A DNA stretch of 64,000 bases from Hordeum vulgare subsp. vulgare (Eukaryota > Streptophyta > Magnoliopsida > Poales > Poaceae). The notes beneath the pieces were generated by a model that searched no databases, was not told the DNA's origin, and saw only the letters and a program-made list of their open reading frames with translations. The position numbers and the translations under genes were made by a program. Shown piece by piece: positions 21,408 through 31,559 of this stretch (positions are counted from its first letter, which is position 1; the number at the start of each line of letters is the position of its first letter). The DNA lies in NCBI RefSeq assembly GCF_904849725.1, contig NC_058521.1:563042176-563106175 (forward strand), written 5' to 3'.

Positions 21408-22873
21408 AATGTTCTTGATGACCCACAACCTATTGATGATAGCTTTCCTGATGAGCAATTGAGTGTCATCAATGCTTCACGTAGTACACCGTGGTATCCT
21501 GATTATGCAAATTATATCGTTGCCAAATATATACCACCTAGTTTCACATACCAGCAAAAGAAGGAATTCTTCTTTGATTTGAGACATTACTTTTGGGATG
21601 ATCATCACCTTTATAAGGAAGGAGTAGATGGTGTTATTAGACGTTGTGTACCTGAGCATGAACAGGGAAAATTCCTACAGAAGTGTCACTCCGAGGCTTA
21701 CGGAGGACACCATGCGGGAGATAGAACTGCACACAAGGTATTGCAATGAGGTTTCTATTGGCCTACTCTCTTCAAGGATGCACGTAAGTTTGTCTTGTCT
21801 TGTGATGAATGTCAAAGAATATGTAATATCGGTAAACGTCAGGAAATGCCTATGAATTATTCACTTGTCATTGAATCATTTGATGTTTGGGTTTTGATTA
21901 TATGGGACCTTTTCCAAAGTCCAACGGGTATACTCATATCCTAGTTGTTGTTGATTACGTTACTAAGTGGGTAGAACCTATCCCAACTAGTAGTGTTGAT
22001 CATAACACCTCTATTAGGATGCTTAAAGAAGTTATTTTCCCTAGATTTGGAGTCCCTGGATATCTAATGACTGATGGTGGTTCACATTTTATTCATGGAG
22101 CTTTCCGTAAAACGCTTGCTAAGTATGATGTCAACCATAGAATTGCATCTCCCTATCATCCTCAGTCCAGTGGTCAAGTAGAGCTAAGTAATAGAGAAAT
22201 TAAACTAGTTCTGCAAAAGACTGTTAATAGGTCTAGAAAGAATTGGTCTAAGAAGCTTGATGATGCACTGTGGTCTTATAGAACTTCTTATAAGAACACC
22301 ATGGGCATGTCTCCGTACAAAATGGTTTACGATAAAGCATGTCATTTACCTCTTGAGCCAGAGCATAAGGCTTATTGGGCAATCAAAGAGCTCAACTTTG
22401 ATTTCAAACTTGCTGGTGAGAAGAGGTTATTTGTTATTAGCTCACTTGATGAATGGAGAACTCAGACATATGAAAATGCCAAGTTGTTTAAAGAAAAGGT
22501 TAAGAGGTGGCATGAGAAAAGGATACAAAAACGTGAGTTCAATGTAGGTGATTATGTCTTGCTATACAATTCTCGTTTAAGATTTTTCGTAGGCAAGCTT
22601 CTCTCTAAATGGGAAGGTCCTTACATTGTTGAGGAACTATATCGTTCCGGTGTCATCAAGATCAACAACACGGAAGGTAATTTTCCGAGAGTGGTAAATG
22701 GGCAAAGAATCAAGCATTATATCTCAGGTACTCCCATAAATGTTGAAAGCAATGTTATTAATACCATAACTCCGGAGGAGTACATAAGGGATATTTATCA
22801 GCCTGTTTCAGACTCCAAAGATGAAGGGGTATATGATTCGGTAAGTAAACCGACTCCAAAACTTTTCCAGTAG
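21408..22873 (+). pseudogene. Integrase of element C, broken by a stop and a frameshift
   Basis: The zinc-binding HHCC region lies at about 21690-21820 (H-x-GGHH start, then CDECQ) and is interrupted by TGA at 21747. A frameshift near 21880 precedes the catalytic core, which is open from 21887. Asp4, Asp63 and Glu99 of that frame form a complete D,D35E triad. The C-terminal part has the [14 protein letters not shown] and KWEGPY motifs typical of Gypsy integrase tails. No chromodomain is seen. The frame ends at 22873. Confidence 0.87.
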
Positions 22874-22964
22874 AAATTTTTCTCCGTTTTGGAATTTTTA
22901 GAAAAATAGAAAAAATTAAAGTAGTTCGAAAAGCACACGAGGAGGCGACAAGCCTGCCAGGCGC
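22874..22964 (+). other. LTR-like module of element C, left half (interrupted by D)
   Basis: Follows the integrase stop. TTTTGGAATTTTTAGAAAAATA and the hairpin arm ACAAGCCTGCCAGGCGC resemble C's own LTR at 29870-29950. The right half is at 27388-27583. An uninterrupted copy is at 31172-31360. Confidence 0.65.
22960..22964. repeat. Target site duplication of element D, left (GGCGC)
   Basis: Identical to 27388-27392. The copy at 31289-31295 shows the empty site. Confidence 0.9.
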
Positions 22965-23199
22965 TGATGACCCACAAGTATAGGGGTTCAATCTTAGTCC
23001 TTTCGTTAAGTAAGAGTGTCGAACCCAACGAGGAGCAGAAGGCTCTGATAAACAGTTTTCAGCAAGGTAATAACTGCAAGCACTGAAAGTAGCGGTAACA
23101 AGTGATGGTGTAGCAAGGTGAAACGTAGCAAGCGAAAAGTAACAAGTAACAAGTAGTAGCAACGGTGCAGCAAGTGGCCCAATCCCTTTTGTAGCAAGG
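22965..23199 (-). mobile_element. Element D 3' LTR, last 235 bp only
   Basis: Matches 25862-26096 (5' LTR of D) and 30945-31171 of C. The outer end and target duplication are intact. The inner end is the deletion breakpoint at 23195-23199. Confidence 0.9.
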
Positions 23200-25649
23200 T
23201 TGCTGAGGCAATCATCAAAGGAAGACCCGTAAACGGAGAAGTCATCCATGAAAACCTCGACAATCTTTTCACAAAAGTCAGATAATATAGCCATCATACA
23301 TCTTTGAAAGGTCACAGGTGCATTGCATAAGCCAAAATGCATATATCTATAAGAAAAGGTACCGAAGGGGCAGGTGAAAGTGGTTTTCTCCTGATCAGAT
23401 TGTGCAACAGGTATTTGCGAGAAACCTGAATAACCGTCTAGAAAGCAGAAGTGTGTGTGTTTGGATAGCCTTTCTAGCATTTGGTCGATAAACGACAAAG
23501 GATAATGGTCTTTCCTGGTTGGCTTGTTCAGTTTCCGGAAGTCTATCACCATCCTATAGCCAGTAATAATTCTTTGTGGGATTAATTCATTCTTATCATT
23601 AGGAACGACGGTGATACCTCCCTTCTTAGGTACGCAATGTACTGGACTTACCCAATCACTATGAGCAACAGGAAAAATGATTCCTGCTTCCAGAAGCTTT
23701 AATATTTCTTTTCTCACGACCTCTTTCATCTTAGGATTTAATCTCCTTTGATGATCAGCAACTGGTTTGAAGTCAGGATCAGTTTTAATCTTGTGTTGAC
23801 ATAGAGTGGGACTAATACCCTTAAGATCATCAAGAGTATATCCAATAGCCGCACGGTGCTTCCTCAAAGTTTTTAGTAACTTCTTCTCTTCGTGATTCGA
23901 GAGGAGAGCACTAATAATAACAGGATATATCTCCTTCTCATCAAGATAGGCATACTTAAGAGTATCAGGCAATTGTTTAAGCTTGAACACAGGATCACCC
24001 TTCGGTGGGGGAGGATCCCCAAGCAGTTCAACAGGCAGATTATTCTTGAGAATAGGATATTGCTCTAAGACAATTTTATCTATCTCATCTCTTTCATCCA
24101 TATGCATATCATTCTCATGCTCAAGCAGATATTTCTCTAAAGGATCCGTAGGAGGTACAGCAATAGAGGCAAGAGCAATGATTTCATCCCTACCAAACGA
24201 ATCTTTTTCATGGGGTTGTCTTCCAAACTTGGAGAAGTTAAATTTATGAGACACACCCTCGAAACTAACAGTGACAGTGTGCTTAATGCAATCAATGTGA
24301 GCATTGACAGTGTTGAGAAAGGGTCTACCAAATATGATGGGACAAAAGCTATCTTGTGCAGTAGCAAGGACGAGGAAATTAGTAGGATACTTCGTCTTAC
24401 CACACAGGACTTCTACGTCTCTCACAATTCCCAGAGGGCAGATAGTGTCTCTATTAGCTAGCGTAATAGTGACATCAATGGGTTCTAACTCAGCAGGTGC
24501 AATCTCATCTTTGATTTCATCATATAGGGAACGGGGTATTGCACTAACACTAGCACCCATATCACATAAACCATGATAACAGTGATCTCCTATCTTGACA
24601 GAAACAACGGGCAGGCCAACTACAGGTCCGTATTTGTCTTTCGCGTGAGGTTTAGCAATTCTAGCAGAGTCCTCACAGAATTTAATAACATGCGCGTCTA
24701 TGTCTTCGGCTAAGAGATCTTTGATAATAGCAACACTAGGTTCAACTCTAATTTCCTCAGGGGGTGCAAGTGGTCTAATGTAACCCCTACGTATCACAGT
24801 TGGAGCTTTAGAATAATCCTTTTTCCTAGCAGGGTAAGGTGGTTTCTCAGCGTAGGCACAAGGAACAATAGGATCACTAAAAGCAATGAATTTCTCCTCA
24901 ACTAGATTGTCTTTAGATATGTTGACTTCTACAGGGGGATGATATTTAAACCACTTCTCTTTGGGAAGATCAACATGAGCAGCAAAAGATTCACATAGAG
25001 AAGCTACTATCTCAGAGTCAAGTCCATACTTAGCGCTAAAATCTCTAGAAGTGTTTGTTTCAACAAAAGATTTAACGCAATCAAACTGGAAATTCATACC
25101 TGACTCCTTCCATTCTTCCAGCTCCCAATCTTCAGAGTTACATTTGATTCTTTCCAATAAATTCCACTTGTGTTCAATATCCTTCTTCATAAAAGAACCG
25201 GTACAAGAAGTGTCAAGCATGGTACTATCTTCATGAGAAAGCCGAGCATAAAAGTTTTGAGTGATAATTTCTCTCGAGAGCTCATGATTGGGGCATGAAT
25301 ATAACATTGATTTAAGCCTCCCCCAAGCTTGAGCTATGCTTTCCCTGTCACGAGGCCAAAAGTTATAAATATAATTCCGATCACGATGTACTAAATGCAT
25401 AGGATAGAACTTTTGATGAAATTCCAATTTCAACCGATTGTAGTCCCATGATCCAGTATCATCACATAGCCTATACCATGTCAACACCTTATCCTTCAAA
25501 GATAAAGGAAATACTTTCTTCTTTACCTCATCCTCGGGCAAACCTGCAAGTTTAAATAAACCACAAACTTCATCTACATAGATCAGATGCAAGTCTGGAT
25601 GTGAAGATCCATCTCCTGTAAAAGGATTAGCCAGCAGTTTCTCAAGCAT
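23200..25649 (-). pseudogene. Gag-protease-RT polyprotein of element D, truncated in RT
   Basis: An uninterrupted reading frame of about 817 codons. Gag core: FHQKFYPM, NYIYNFWPRDRESIAQAWGR. Retropepsin: catalytic Asp in CDMGASVSAIPRSL and IIFGRPFLNT. RT: HSDWVSPVHCVPKKGG, then FMDDF at about 23241-23255. The coding ends at [10 protein letters not shown] where the deletion joins LTR sequence. The frame stays open through the LTR and out to 22758, making a 963-codon read-through ORF whose last 147 codons are not protein-coding by origin. No frameshift or stop exists before the junction, so D inserted as an intact copy and was then cut. It is a good guide to the mutations in C. Confidence 0.88.
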
Positions 25650-25832
25650 ACCCGAAGGAATTTCATAAAAGATATTTTCAGTAGGTACCTAAGGTTGAGG
25701 AACAACTCCTCATGCTTCCATTCGTGGTGAAGATACCCCGAACAAATTCCTCAAAGGAACAGTTTCTATAGTGACAAGTGACAATAAATTTCAGCACAGT
25801 ATATAAATGTTTCCTTACCAAAGGCGCTTCAC
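25650..25832 (-). other. Element D leader between primer-binding site and gag
   Basis: About 180 bp. It keeps an open frame upstream of the chosen ATG (TTYGVSSPRMEA-like residues on the minus strand), interrupted by stops. The gag start could be further upstream in an intact family member. Confidence 0.5.
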
Positions 25833-25850
25833 TCCCCGGCAACGGCACCA
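25833..25850 (-). other. Element D primer-binding site, tRNA-Asp type
   Basis: Minus strand TGGTGCCGTTGCCGGGGA has one mismatch to the remembered tRNA-Asp complement. It starts 11 bp after the LTR end. Confidence 0.85.
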
Positions 25851-25861
25851 GAAAAGAGTCT

Positions 25862-27387
25862 TGATGACCCACAAGTATAGGGGATCAATCGTAGTCCTTT
25901 TGATAAGTAAGAGTGTCGAACCCAACGTGGAGCAGAAGGCTATGATAAACAATTTTCAGCAAGGTAATAACTGCAAGCACTGAAAGTAGCGGTAACAAGT
26001 GATGGTGTAGCAAGGTGAAACGTGGCAAGCGAAAAGTAACAAGTAACAAGTAGTAGCAACGGTGCAGCAAGTGGCCCAATCCCTTTTGTAGCAAGGGACA
26101 AGCCTGAACAAAGTCTTATAGGAGGAAAAACGCTCCTGAGGACACACGGGAATATCTGTCATGCTAGTTTCATCATGTTCACGTGATTCGCGTTCGTTAC
26201 TTTGATAGTTTGATATGTGGGTGGACTGGCGCTTGGGTACTGCCCTTACTTGGACAAGCATCCCACTTATGATTAACCCCTCTCGCAAGCATCCGCAACT
26301 ATGAAAGAAGAACTAAGACAACGTCTAACCATAGCATTAAACTAGTGGATCCAAATCAGCCCCTTACGAAGCAACGCATAGACTCGGGTTTAAGCTTCTG
26401 TCACTCTAGCAACCCATCATCTACTTACTACTCCCCAATGCCTTCCTCAAGCCCCAAATATGGTGAAGTGTTATGTAGTCGACATTCACATAACACCACT
26501 AGAGGAAAAGACAACATACAGCATATCAAAATACCGAACGAATACCAAATTCACATGACTATTATTAGCATGACTTATCCCATGTCCTCAGGAACAAAAG
26601 TAACTACTCACAAAGCATAATCATAATCATGATCAGAGGTGTAATGAATAGCATCAAGGATCTGAACATAAACTCTTCCACCAAGTAATCCAACTAGCAT
26701 CAAATACAAAGAGTAATCAACACTACTAGCAACCTTACAAGTACCAATCGGAGTCGCGCGACGGAGATTGGTTACAAGAGATGAACTAGGGATTGGAGAG
26801 GAGATGGTGCTGATGAAGATGTTGATGGAGATGACTCCCCTCCGACGAGAGGAGTGTTGGTGATGACGATGGCGACGATTTCTCCCTCCGGGAGGGAAGT
26901 TTCCCCGGCAGGATCGTCCTACCGGAGCTCTAGATTGGATCTTCTCAAGTTCCGCCTCGTGGCGGCGGTGAAACCACGAAAAAGCTCCTCCTTCATATTT
27001 TCTGGAATGAAACCCTTCGTATAGCAAAAGAGGGGGGGCAGTGGGCCGTCAGGGAGCCCACAAGCCCTGTAGCCGCCACCAGGGGGTGGCGGCTACCAGG
27101 CTTGTGGGGTCCTGGTAGCTCCCCTCTGGTACTTCTTTCGCCCAGTATTTTTTATATATTCCCAAAAAATTCCATGTTGATTTTCAGGGCATTTGGAGTT
27201 GTGCAGAATAGAGGACTCAGACTTGCTCCTTTTCCAGTCGAGAATTCCAGCTGCCGGTATTCTCCCTCTTCAAATAAACCTTGCAAAATAAGAGAGAAAA
27301 GGCATAAGTATGGTACCACAAGGTAATATAACAGCCCAAAAAGCGATAAATATCAACATGAAAGCATGATGCAAAATTGACGCATCA
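25862..27387 (-). mobile_element. Element D 5' LTR (1526 bp)
   Basis: TGATGCGTCAATTTTGC at 27387 to GGGTCATCA at 25862, minus strand. Hairpin at 27058-27108. TATA-like TATACG at 27018-27023 on the minus strand, 35 bp away. Collinear with C's LTR at 29648-31171, in opposite orientation. Confidence 0.92.
27058..27108. promoter_or_regulatory. GC-rich hairpin upstream of the TATA-like box (element D LTR)
   Basis: Inner arms TAGCCGCCACC (27070-27080) and GGTGGCGGCTA (27085-27095) around loop AGGG. Outer arms CCACAAGCC and GGCTTGTGG. On the minus strand the inner stem is the same as in element A, although the two LTRs otherwise differ. Confidence 0.7.
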
Positions 27388-27392
27388 GGCGC
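27388..27392. repeat. Target site duplication of element D, right (GGCGC)
   Basis: Identical to 22960-22964. Confidence 0.9.
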
Positions 27393-27583
27393 GGCCTACC
27401 CCCTGGTCGCGCCTGGGTGGCTTGCGGGCACCTCGTGTGCCTCCCGGACTCCGTTTTCTTGCGGAGTACTCCTTTTGGTCAAGAAAAATTCATTATATAT
27501 TCTCCTGGAAGGTCTGACCCTCATATCGCGCAAATATCCTCTCTTTTCGTTTCGAGCTAGTGTGCAGACAGATCTAGATCGCT
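27393..27583 (+). other. LTR-like module of element C, right half and leader of the 3' ORF
   Basis: Contains the second arm of the hairpin (GGTCGCGCCTGGGTGGCTTG), then sequence resembling the LTR leader. Where the LTR has GCTATAAGG this copy has CTTGCGGA, so the TATA box is absent. It ends at the ATG at 27584. Confidence 0.6.
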
Positions 27584-28039
27584 ATGGCATCCCCAAAAGT
27601 TCCGAAGGACAAGTTCTTCGAGAAGGTCATCAATCCCTACCTCGCGGGAGTGCTGCAACACCCTCAATCTATCGAGATGCATGAGGGGGTGCTACACATC
27701 CGTGATGTTGAGGGGCCCAAGAAGACCGGAAGCGTGGGGGCGAGGCTCGAAGCAATGGAGCAACAAGTCTTCAAGTGCCAAGGGATGGTGGAACGCGAAC
27801 TCAACCCCAACCACATGATGATCACGGAGTTCACCAACAAGCACAAGATCGATGCCAATGACATCGGGAAGCACCTCTCCAGGTTCTATGACAGATCTGA
27901 TCACCTCCAAGCCCAGATCTACGACCTGCATAACCAAAACTGTGAGTATGAGTATAGATTTAAATCAATACGGTTGGCTGCAGATTTGAGGATTCCAGAG
28001 ACTCGATCATCTTTCCATGATGGAGCACGTATGCCTTGA
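27584..28039 (+). CDS. Small 3' ORF of element C, probable coiled-coil protein
   Basis: This 151-codon ORF lies between integrase and 3' LTR. The N-terminus is hydrophilic (KVPKDKFFEKVINPYLAG). From residue 45 the protein is strongly helical in character, with heptad-like hydrophobic spacing (LEAMEQQVFKC, then LQAQIYDLHNQN). I recognise the type as a protein that accompanies this Triticeae Gypsy family, but I know no function. No signal peptide or membrane segment is seen, so it is not a typical envelope. The frame is intact, unlike the gag-pol of the same copy. A longer product by splicing or read-through beyond 28039 cannot be excluded. Confidence 0.55.
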   Translation: MASPKVPKDKFFEKVINPYLAGVLQHPQSIEMHEGVLHIRDVEGPKKTGSVGARLEAMEQQVFKCQGMVERELNPNHMMITEFTNKHKIDANDIGKHLSRFYDRSDHLQAQIYDLHNQNCEYEYRFKSIRLAADLRIPETRSSFHDGARMP

Positions 28040-29647
28040 AAGACAGAGAATCAACCCGAGATTGCAACAACTCCACCACCATCACCTTCGAAGGAAGACA
28101 ATTAAGCACGGGTATGGGCACTCCCCTTGGCTTGTGCCAAGCTTGGGGGAGTTGCCCCAGTATCGTATCACCATCACATCTTTTGCCTTTACCTTTTTCT
28201 TAGTTCGATCCTTTTTCGTTTTATCTTTCTCTAGTAGAATAAACCTCTTAGTGATCTAGGATTGAGTTTTGCTTTGTGTCACCCCCAATGTATTCGAGTT
28301 CGTGAGTCATATAATAAAGAGTGTTTTAGTTAAGGGTCTTGCCTCATGCCATGATCTAAAGAAAAGAATGATAAAAGAACAAAAGCATGAAAGATCATGT
28401 AATGATCTTATGGAAAGTGATGGCTTCACATATAAAAAGAATGTTGATTGAAACTTGTTGTGGGTGGACAAACGTAGACCTTGGTCATTGCTGCGATTAC
28501 TAGGAAGTAATAAAGAAGGAGAGGTTCACATATAAATATATGATCTTTGACACCGTCTATGATTGTGAACACTCATTAAACTATTACATGCTTAGAAGTA
28601 GATGTTGGACAAGGAAGACAACATAATGAATTATGTTTGCTTGGTTCCGAACAATGTTACATGACTAGAGATCCCTTAGCATGTGACGCTTGCTTCCACC
28701 TCATATCAGCCAAAACTTCCGCACTAAGTAGGGATACTACTTGTGCATTCATAAACCTTCAACCCAGTTTTGCCATGAGAGTCCACCATACCTACCTATG
28801 GATTGAAGAAGATCCCTCAAGTAAGTTGTCATCGGTGCAAGCAATAAAAATTGCCCCCTAAATACGTATGATCTATTAGTGTGTGGAAAATAAGCTTCGT
28901 ACGAACCTGTGACGAGGAAGACATAAAAGCGACAGACTGCATAATAAAGTTCTTTATCACAGGAGGAAATATAAAGTGACGTTCCTCCACACTAAGAGGT
29001 CTCACATCCAAACCTCAAAAGCGCATGACAACCTCTGCTTCCCTCTGCGAAGGGCCTATCTTGTACCTTTACTTTTTATCCTTAAAAGAGTCATGCTGAT
29101 CGACACCAATTCCTTATTTCGCCTTTATCTTGGCTAACGTCATGTGCTAGGGAAAGATCTATATTCATATGTCAACTTGGACGCAAGTATCCATGAATTA
29201 TTATTGTTGACATTACCCTTGAGGTAAGTAGTTGGGAGGCAAAACTATAAGACCCTATCTTTCCCTGTGTCCAACTGGAACTCTGATCTCATGAGTACCA
29301 CGTGAGTTTTAGCAATTGTAGAAGATGAAACGATGATTGAGTATGTGGATTTTCTTTACAGGCTCTTATTTGACTCTTTCCATTGTTATGATAAATTGCA
29401 ATTGCTTCAATGATTAAAGGCTATTGGTTGTTAATTCTCAATAAGTTTCTTGATCCATACTTTACTTTGTGAAGGAATTGTCACTTTGGCATCAGAGATT
29501 ATATGACGATATTGCTATTCTAATTATGATCATGATGCCTGCATGTCCGTATTTTGTTTTATCAACACCTCTATCTCTAAACATGTGGGCATATTTATTG
29601 ATCTCGGCTTCCGCTTGAGGACAAGCGAGGTCTAAGCTTGGGGGAGT
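28040..29647 (+). other. Element C 3' region and polypurine tracts
   Basis: Non-coding. AAGCTTGGGGGAGT occurs twice: at 28139-28152, shortly after the 3' ORF, and at 29634-29647 immediately before the 3' LTR. The latter is the functional polypurine tract by position. A stretch near 28640-28800 and 29030-29100 is similar to element A's 3' region (10100-10650), suggesting common ancestry of the two families. Confidence 0.65.
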
Positions 29648-31171
29648 TGATACGTCCATTTTGCATCATGCTTTTATGTTGATATTTTTTGCTTTATGGG
29701 TTGTTATTACACTTCACGGTACAATACTTATGCCTTTTCTCTCTTATTTTATAAGGTTTACATGAAGAGGGAGAATGTCGGCAGCTGGAATTCTCGTCTG
29801 AAAAAAGGAGCAAGTTTGAGATACCTATTCTGCGCAACTCCAAAAGCCGTGAAAATCAACGAGGAATTATTTTGGATTTTATAAAAAATACTGGGCGGAA
29901 GAAGTACCAGCGGGGCGCCACCAAGAGGCCACAAGCCTGCCAGGCGCGGCCTACCCCCCTAGCCGTGCCTAGGTGGCTTGTGGGCCCCCTGTTGCCCCTC
30001 TGGCTCCCATCTTTTGCTATAAGGAGGGTTTCGTTCCAAAAATAATAAGGAGGAGGCTTTTGGGAGGAATCGCCGCCGCCACGAAGCGGAACTTGAGTAG
30101 AACCAATCTAGAGCTCCGGCAGGGTCGTCCTGCCGGGGAAACTTCCCTTCCGGAGGGGGAAATCGTCGCCATCGTCATCACCAACACTCCTCTCATCGGA
30201 GGGGACTCATCACCATCAACATATTCATCAGCACCATCTCATCTCCAAAACCTAGTTCATCTCTTGTAACCAATCTCCATCTCGCGACTCCGATTGGTAC
30301 TTGTAAGGTTGCTAGTAGTGTTAATTACTATTTGTAGTTGATTCTAGTTGGATTACTCGGTGGAAGATCGTATGTTCAGATCTCTAATGCTATTCAATAC
30401 CTCTGTGGTCATGTAAATAATTATGCTTTGTGAGTAGTCACTTTTGTTCCTGAGGACATGGGATAAGTCTTGCTATAAGTAGTCATGTGAATTTGGTATT
30501 CGTTCGATATTTTGATGCGTTGTATGTTGTCTTTCCTCTAGTGGTGTTATGTGAACGTCGACTACATAACACTTCAGCATTATTTGGGCCTAGAGGAAGG
30601 CATTGGGAAGTAATAAGTATATGATGGGTTGCTAGAGTGACAGAAGCTTAAACCCTAGTTTATTCGTTGCTTCGTAAGGGGCTGATTTGGATCCACTAGT
30701 TTAATGCTATGGTTAGACTTTGTCTTAATTCTTCTTTCATAGTTGCGGATGCTTGCGAGAGGGGTTAATCATAAGTGGGATGTTTTTCCAAGTAAGGGCA
30801 GCACCCAAGCACCGGTCCACCCACATATCAAACTATCAAAGTAGCGAACGCGAATCATATGAACATGATGAAAACTAGCTTGACAGAAATTCCCATGTGT
30901 CCTCAGGAGCGCTTTACCTCCTATAAGAGTTTGTCTAGTCTTGTCCCTTGCTACAAAAGGGATTGGGCCACTTTGCTGCACCTTTGTTACTATTGTTATT
31001 TGCTACTTTACGAATCATCTTATCACACAACTATCTGTTACCGATAATTTCAGTGCTTGCAGAGAATACCTTGCTGAAAACCACTTGTGAGTTCCTTCTG
31101 CTCCTCGTTGGGTTCGACACTCTTACTTATCGAAAGGACTACGATAGATCCCCTACACTTGTGGGTCATCA
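29648..31171 (+). mobile_element. Element C 3' LTR (1524 bp)
   Basis: TGATACGTCCATTTTGC to GGGTCATCA. Hairpin at about 29930-29983 (CCACAAGCCTGCCAGGCGC arm and GGCTTGTGGG arm). TATAAG at 30018-30023, 34 bp downstream. Followed by TAAAC, which is internal sequence of the same family and not unrelated DNA. Confidence 0.92.
29930..29983. promoter_or_regulatory. GC-rich hairpin upstream of the TATA box (element C 3' LTR)
   Basis: CCACAAGCC/GGCTTGTGG outer arms, CAGGCGCGGC/GCCGTGCCT inner arms with one mismatch. TATAAG starts 34 bp after the hairpin. Confidence 0.65.
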
Positions 31172-31557
31172 TAAACCGACTCCAAAACTTTTCCAGTAGC
31201 AATTTTTCTCCGTTTTGGATTTTTTAGAAAAATAGAAAAATTTAAAGTAGTCTGAAAAGCGCACGAGGAGGCGACAAGCCTGCCAGGCGCGGCCTACCCC
31301 CTGGCCGCGCCTGGGTGGCTTGTGGGCACCTCGTGTGCCTCCCGGACTCCGTTTTCTTGCTGCACCTTTGTTACTATTGTTACTTACTACTTGCCACGAA
31401 TCATCTTATCACACAACTAACTGTTACCGATAATTTCAGTGCTTGCAGAGAATACCTTGCTGAAAACCACTTGTCAGTTCCTTCTGCTTCTCATTGGGTT
31501 CGACACTCTTACTTATGAAAAGGACTACGATAGATTCCCTACACTTGTGGGTCATCA
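31172..31557 (+). mobile_element. Element X: remnant of another family-C element, internal fragment joined to an LTR end
   Basis: 31172-31360 matches C's post-integrase module (22847-22964 plus 27393-27455), uninterrupted. At TTGC (31357-31360) it switches to the last 200 bp of the family LTR, ending GGGTCATCA at 31557. The simplest reading is that C was inserted into X just after X's integrase, and that X later lost its 3' ORF and most of its 3' LTR by a 4-bp microhomology deletion. X's left part lies outside the window. Confidence 0.75.
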
Positions 31558-31559
31558 GC

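Larger units (their letters stand above)
22965..27387 (-). mobile_element. Element D: minus-strand relative of C, internally deleted
   Basis: TG..CA ends with a perfect GGCGC duplication. It has a full 5' LTR (25862-27387), a primer-binding site, gag, protease and RT up to just past the FMDD motif. It then jumps directly into the last 235 bp of the 3' LTR (22965-23199). The jump lies at a 5-bp identity CCTTG between RT and LTR sequence, so the deletion happened after insertion by illegitimate recombination. RNase H, integrase, the 3' ORF and most of the 3' LTR are gone. Confidence 0.92.
16144..31171 (+). mobile_element. Element C: Athila-like autonomous-type Gypsy, decayed, with three nested insertions
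   Basis: Order on the plus strand: 5' LTR fragment, gag, protease, RT, RNase H, integrase, LTR-like module, small 3' ORF, long 3' region, polypurine tract, 3' LTR (29648-31171). It is interrupted by the solo LTR at 18535-20350, by D at 22965-27387, and on the left by B. Coding frames carry several stops and frameshifts. Most of the 5' LTR, the primer-binding site and the gag start are missing or rearranged between 16252 and 16395. Integrase features (a TSGQVE-like motif and D,D35E) fit the Athila lineage. Confidence 0.85.

Noticed and set aside
22758..23199. C-terminal 147 codons of the 963-codon ORF on the minus strand as part of a protein
   Set aside because: This part is LTR sequence and flanking DNA read through after a deletion. 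It has no similarity to RT continuation.
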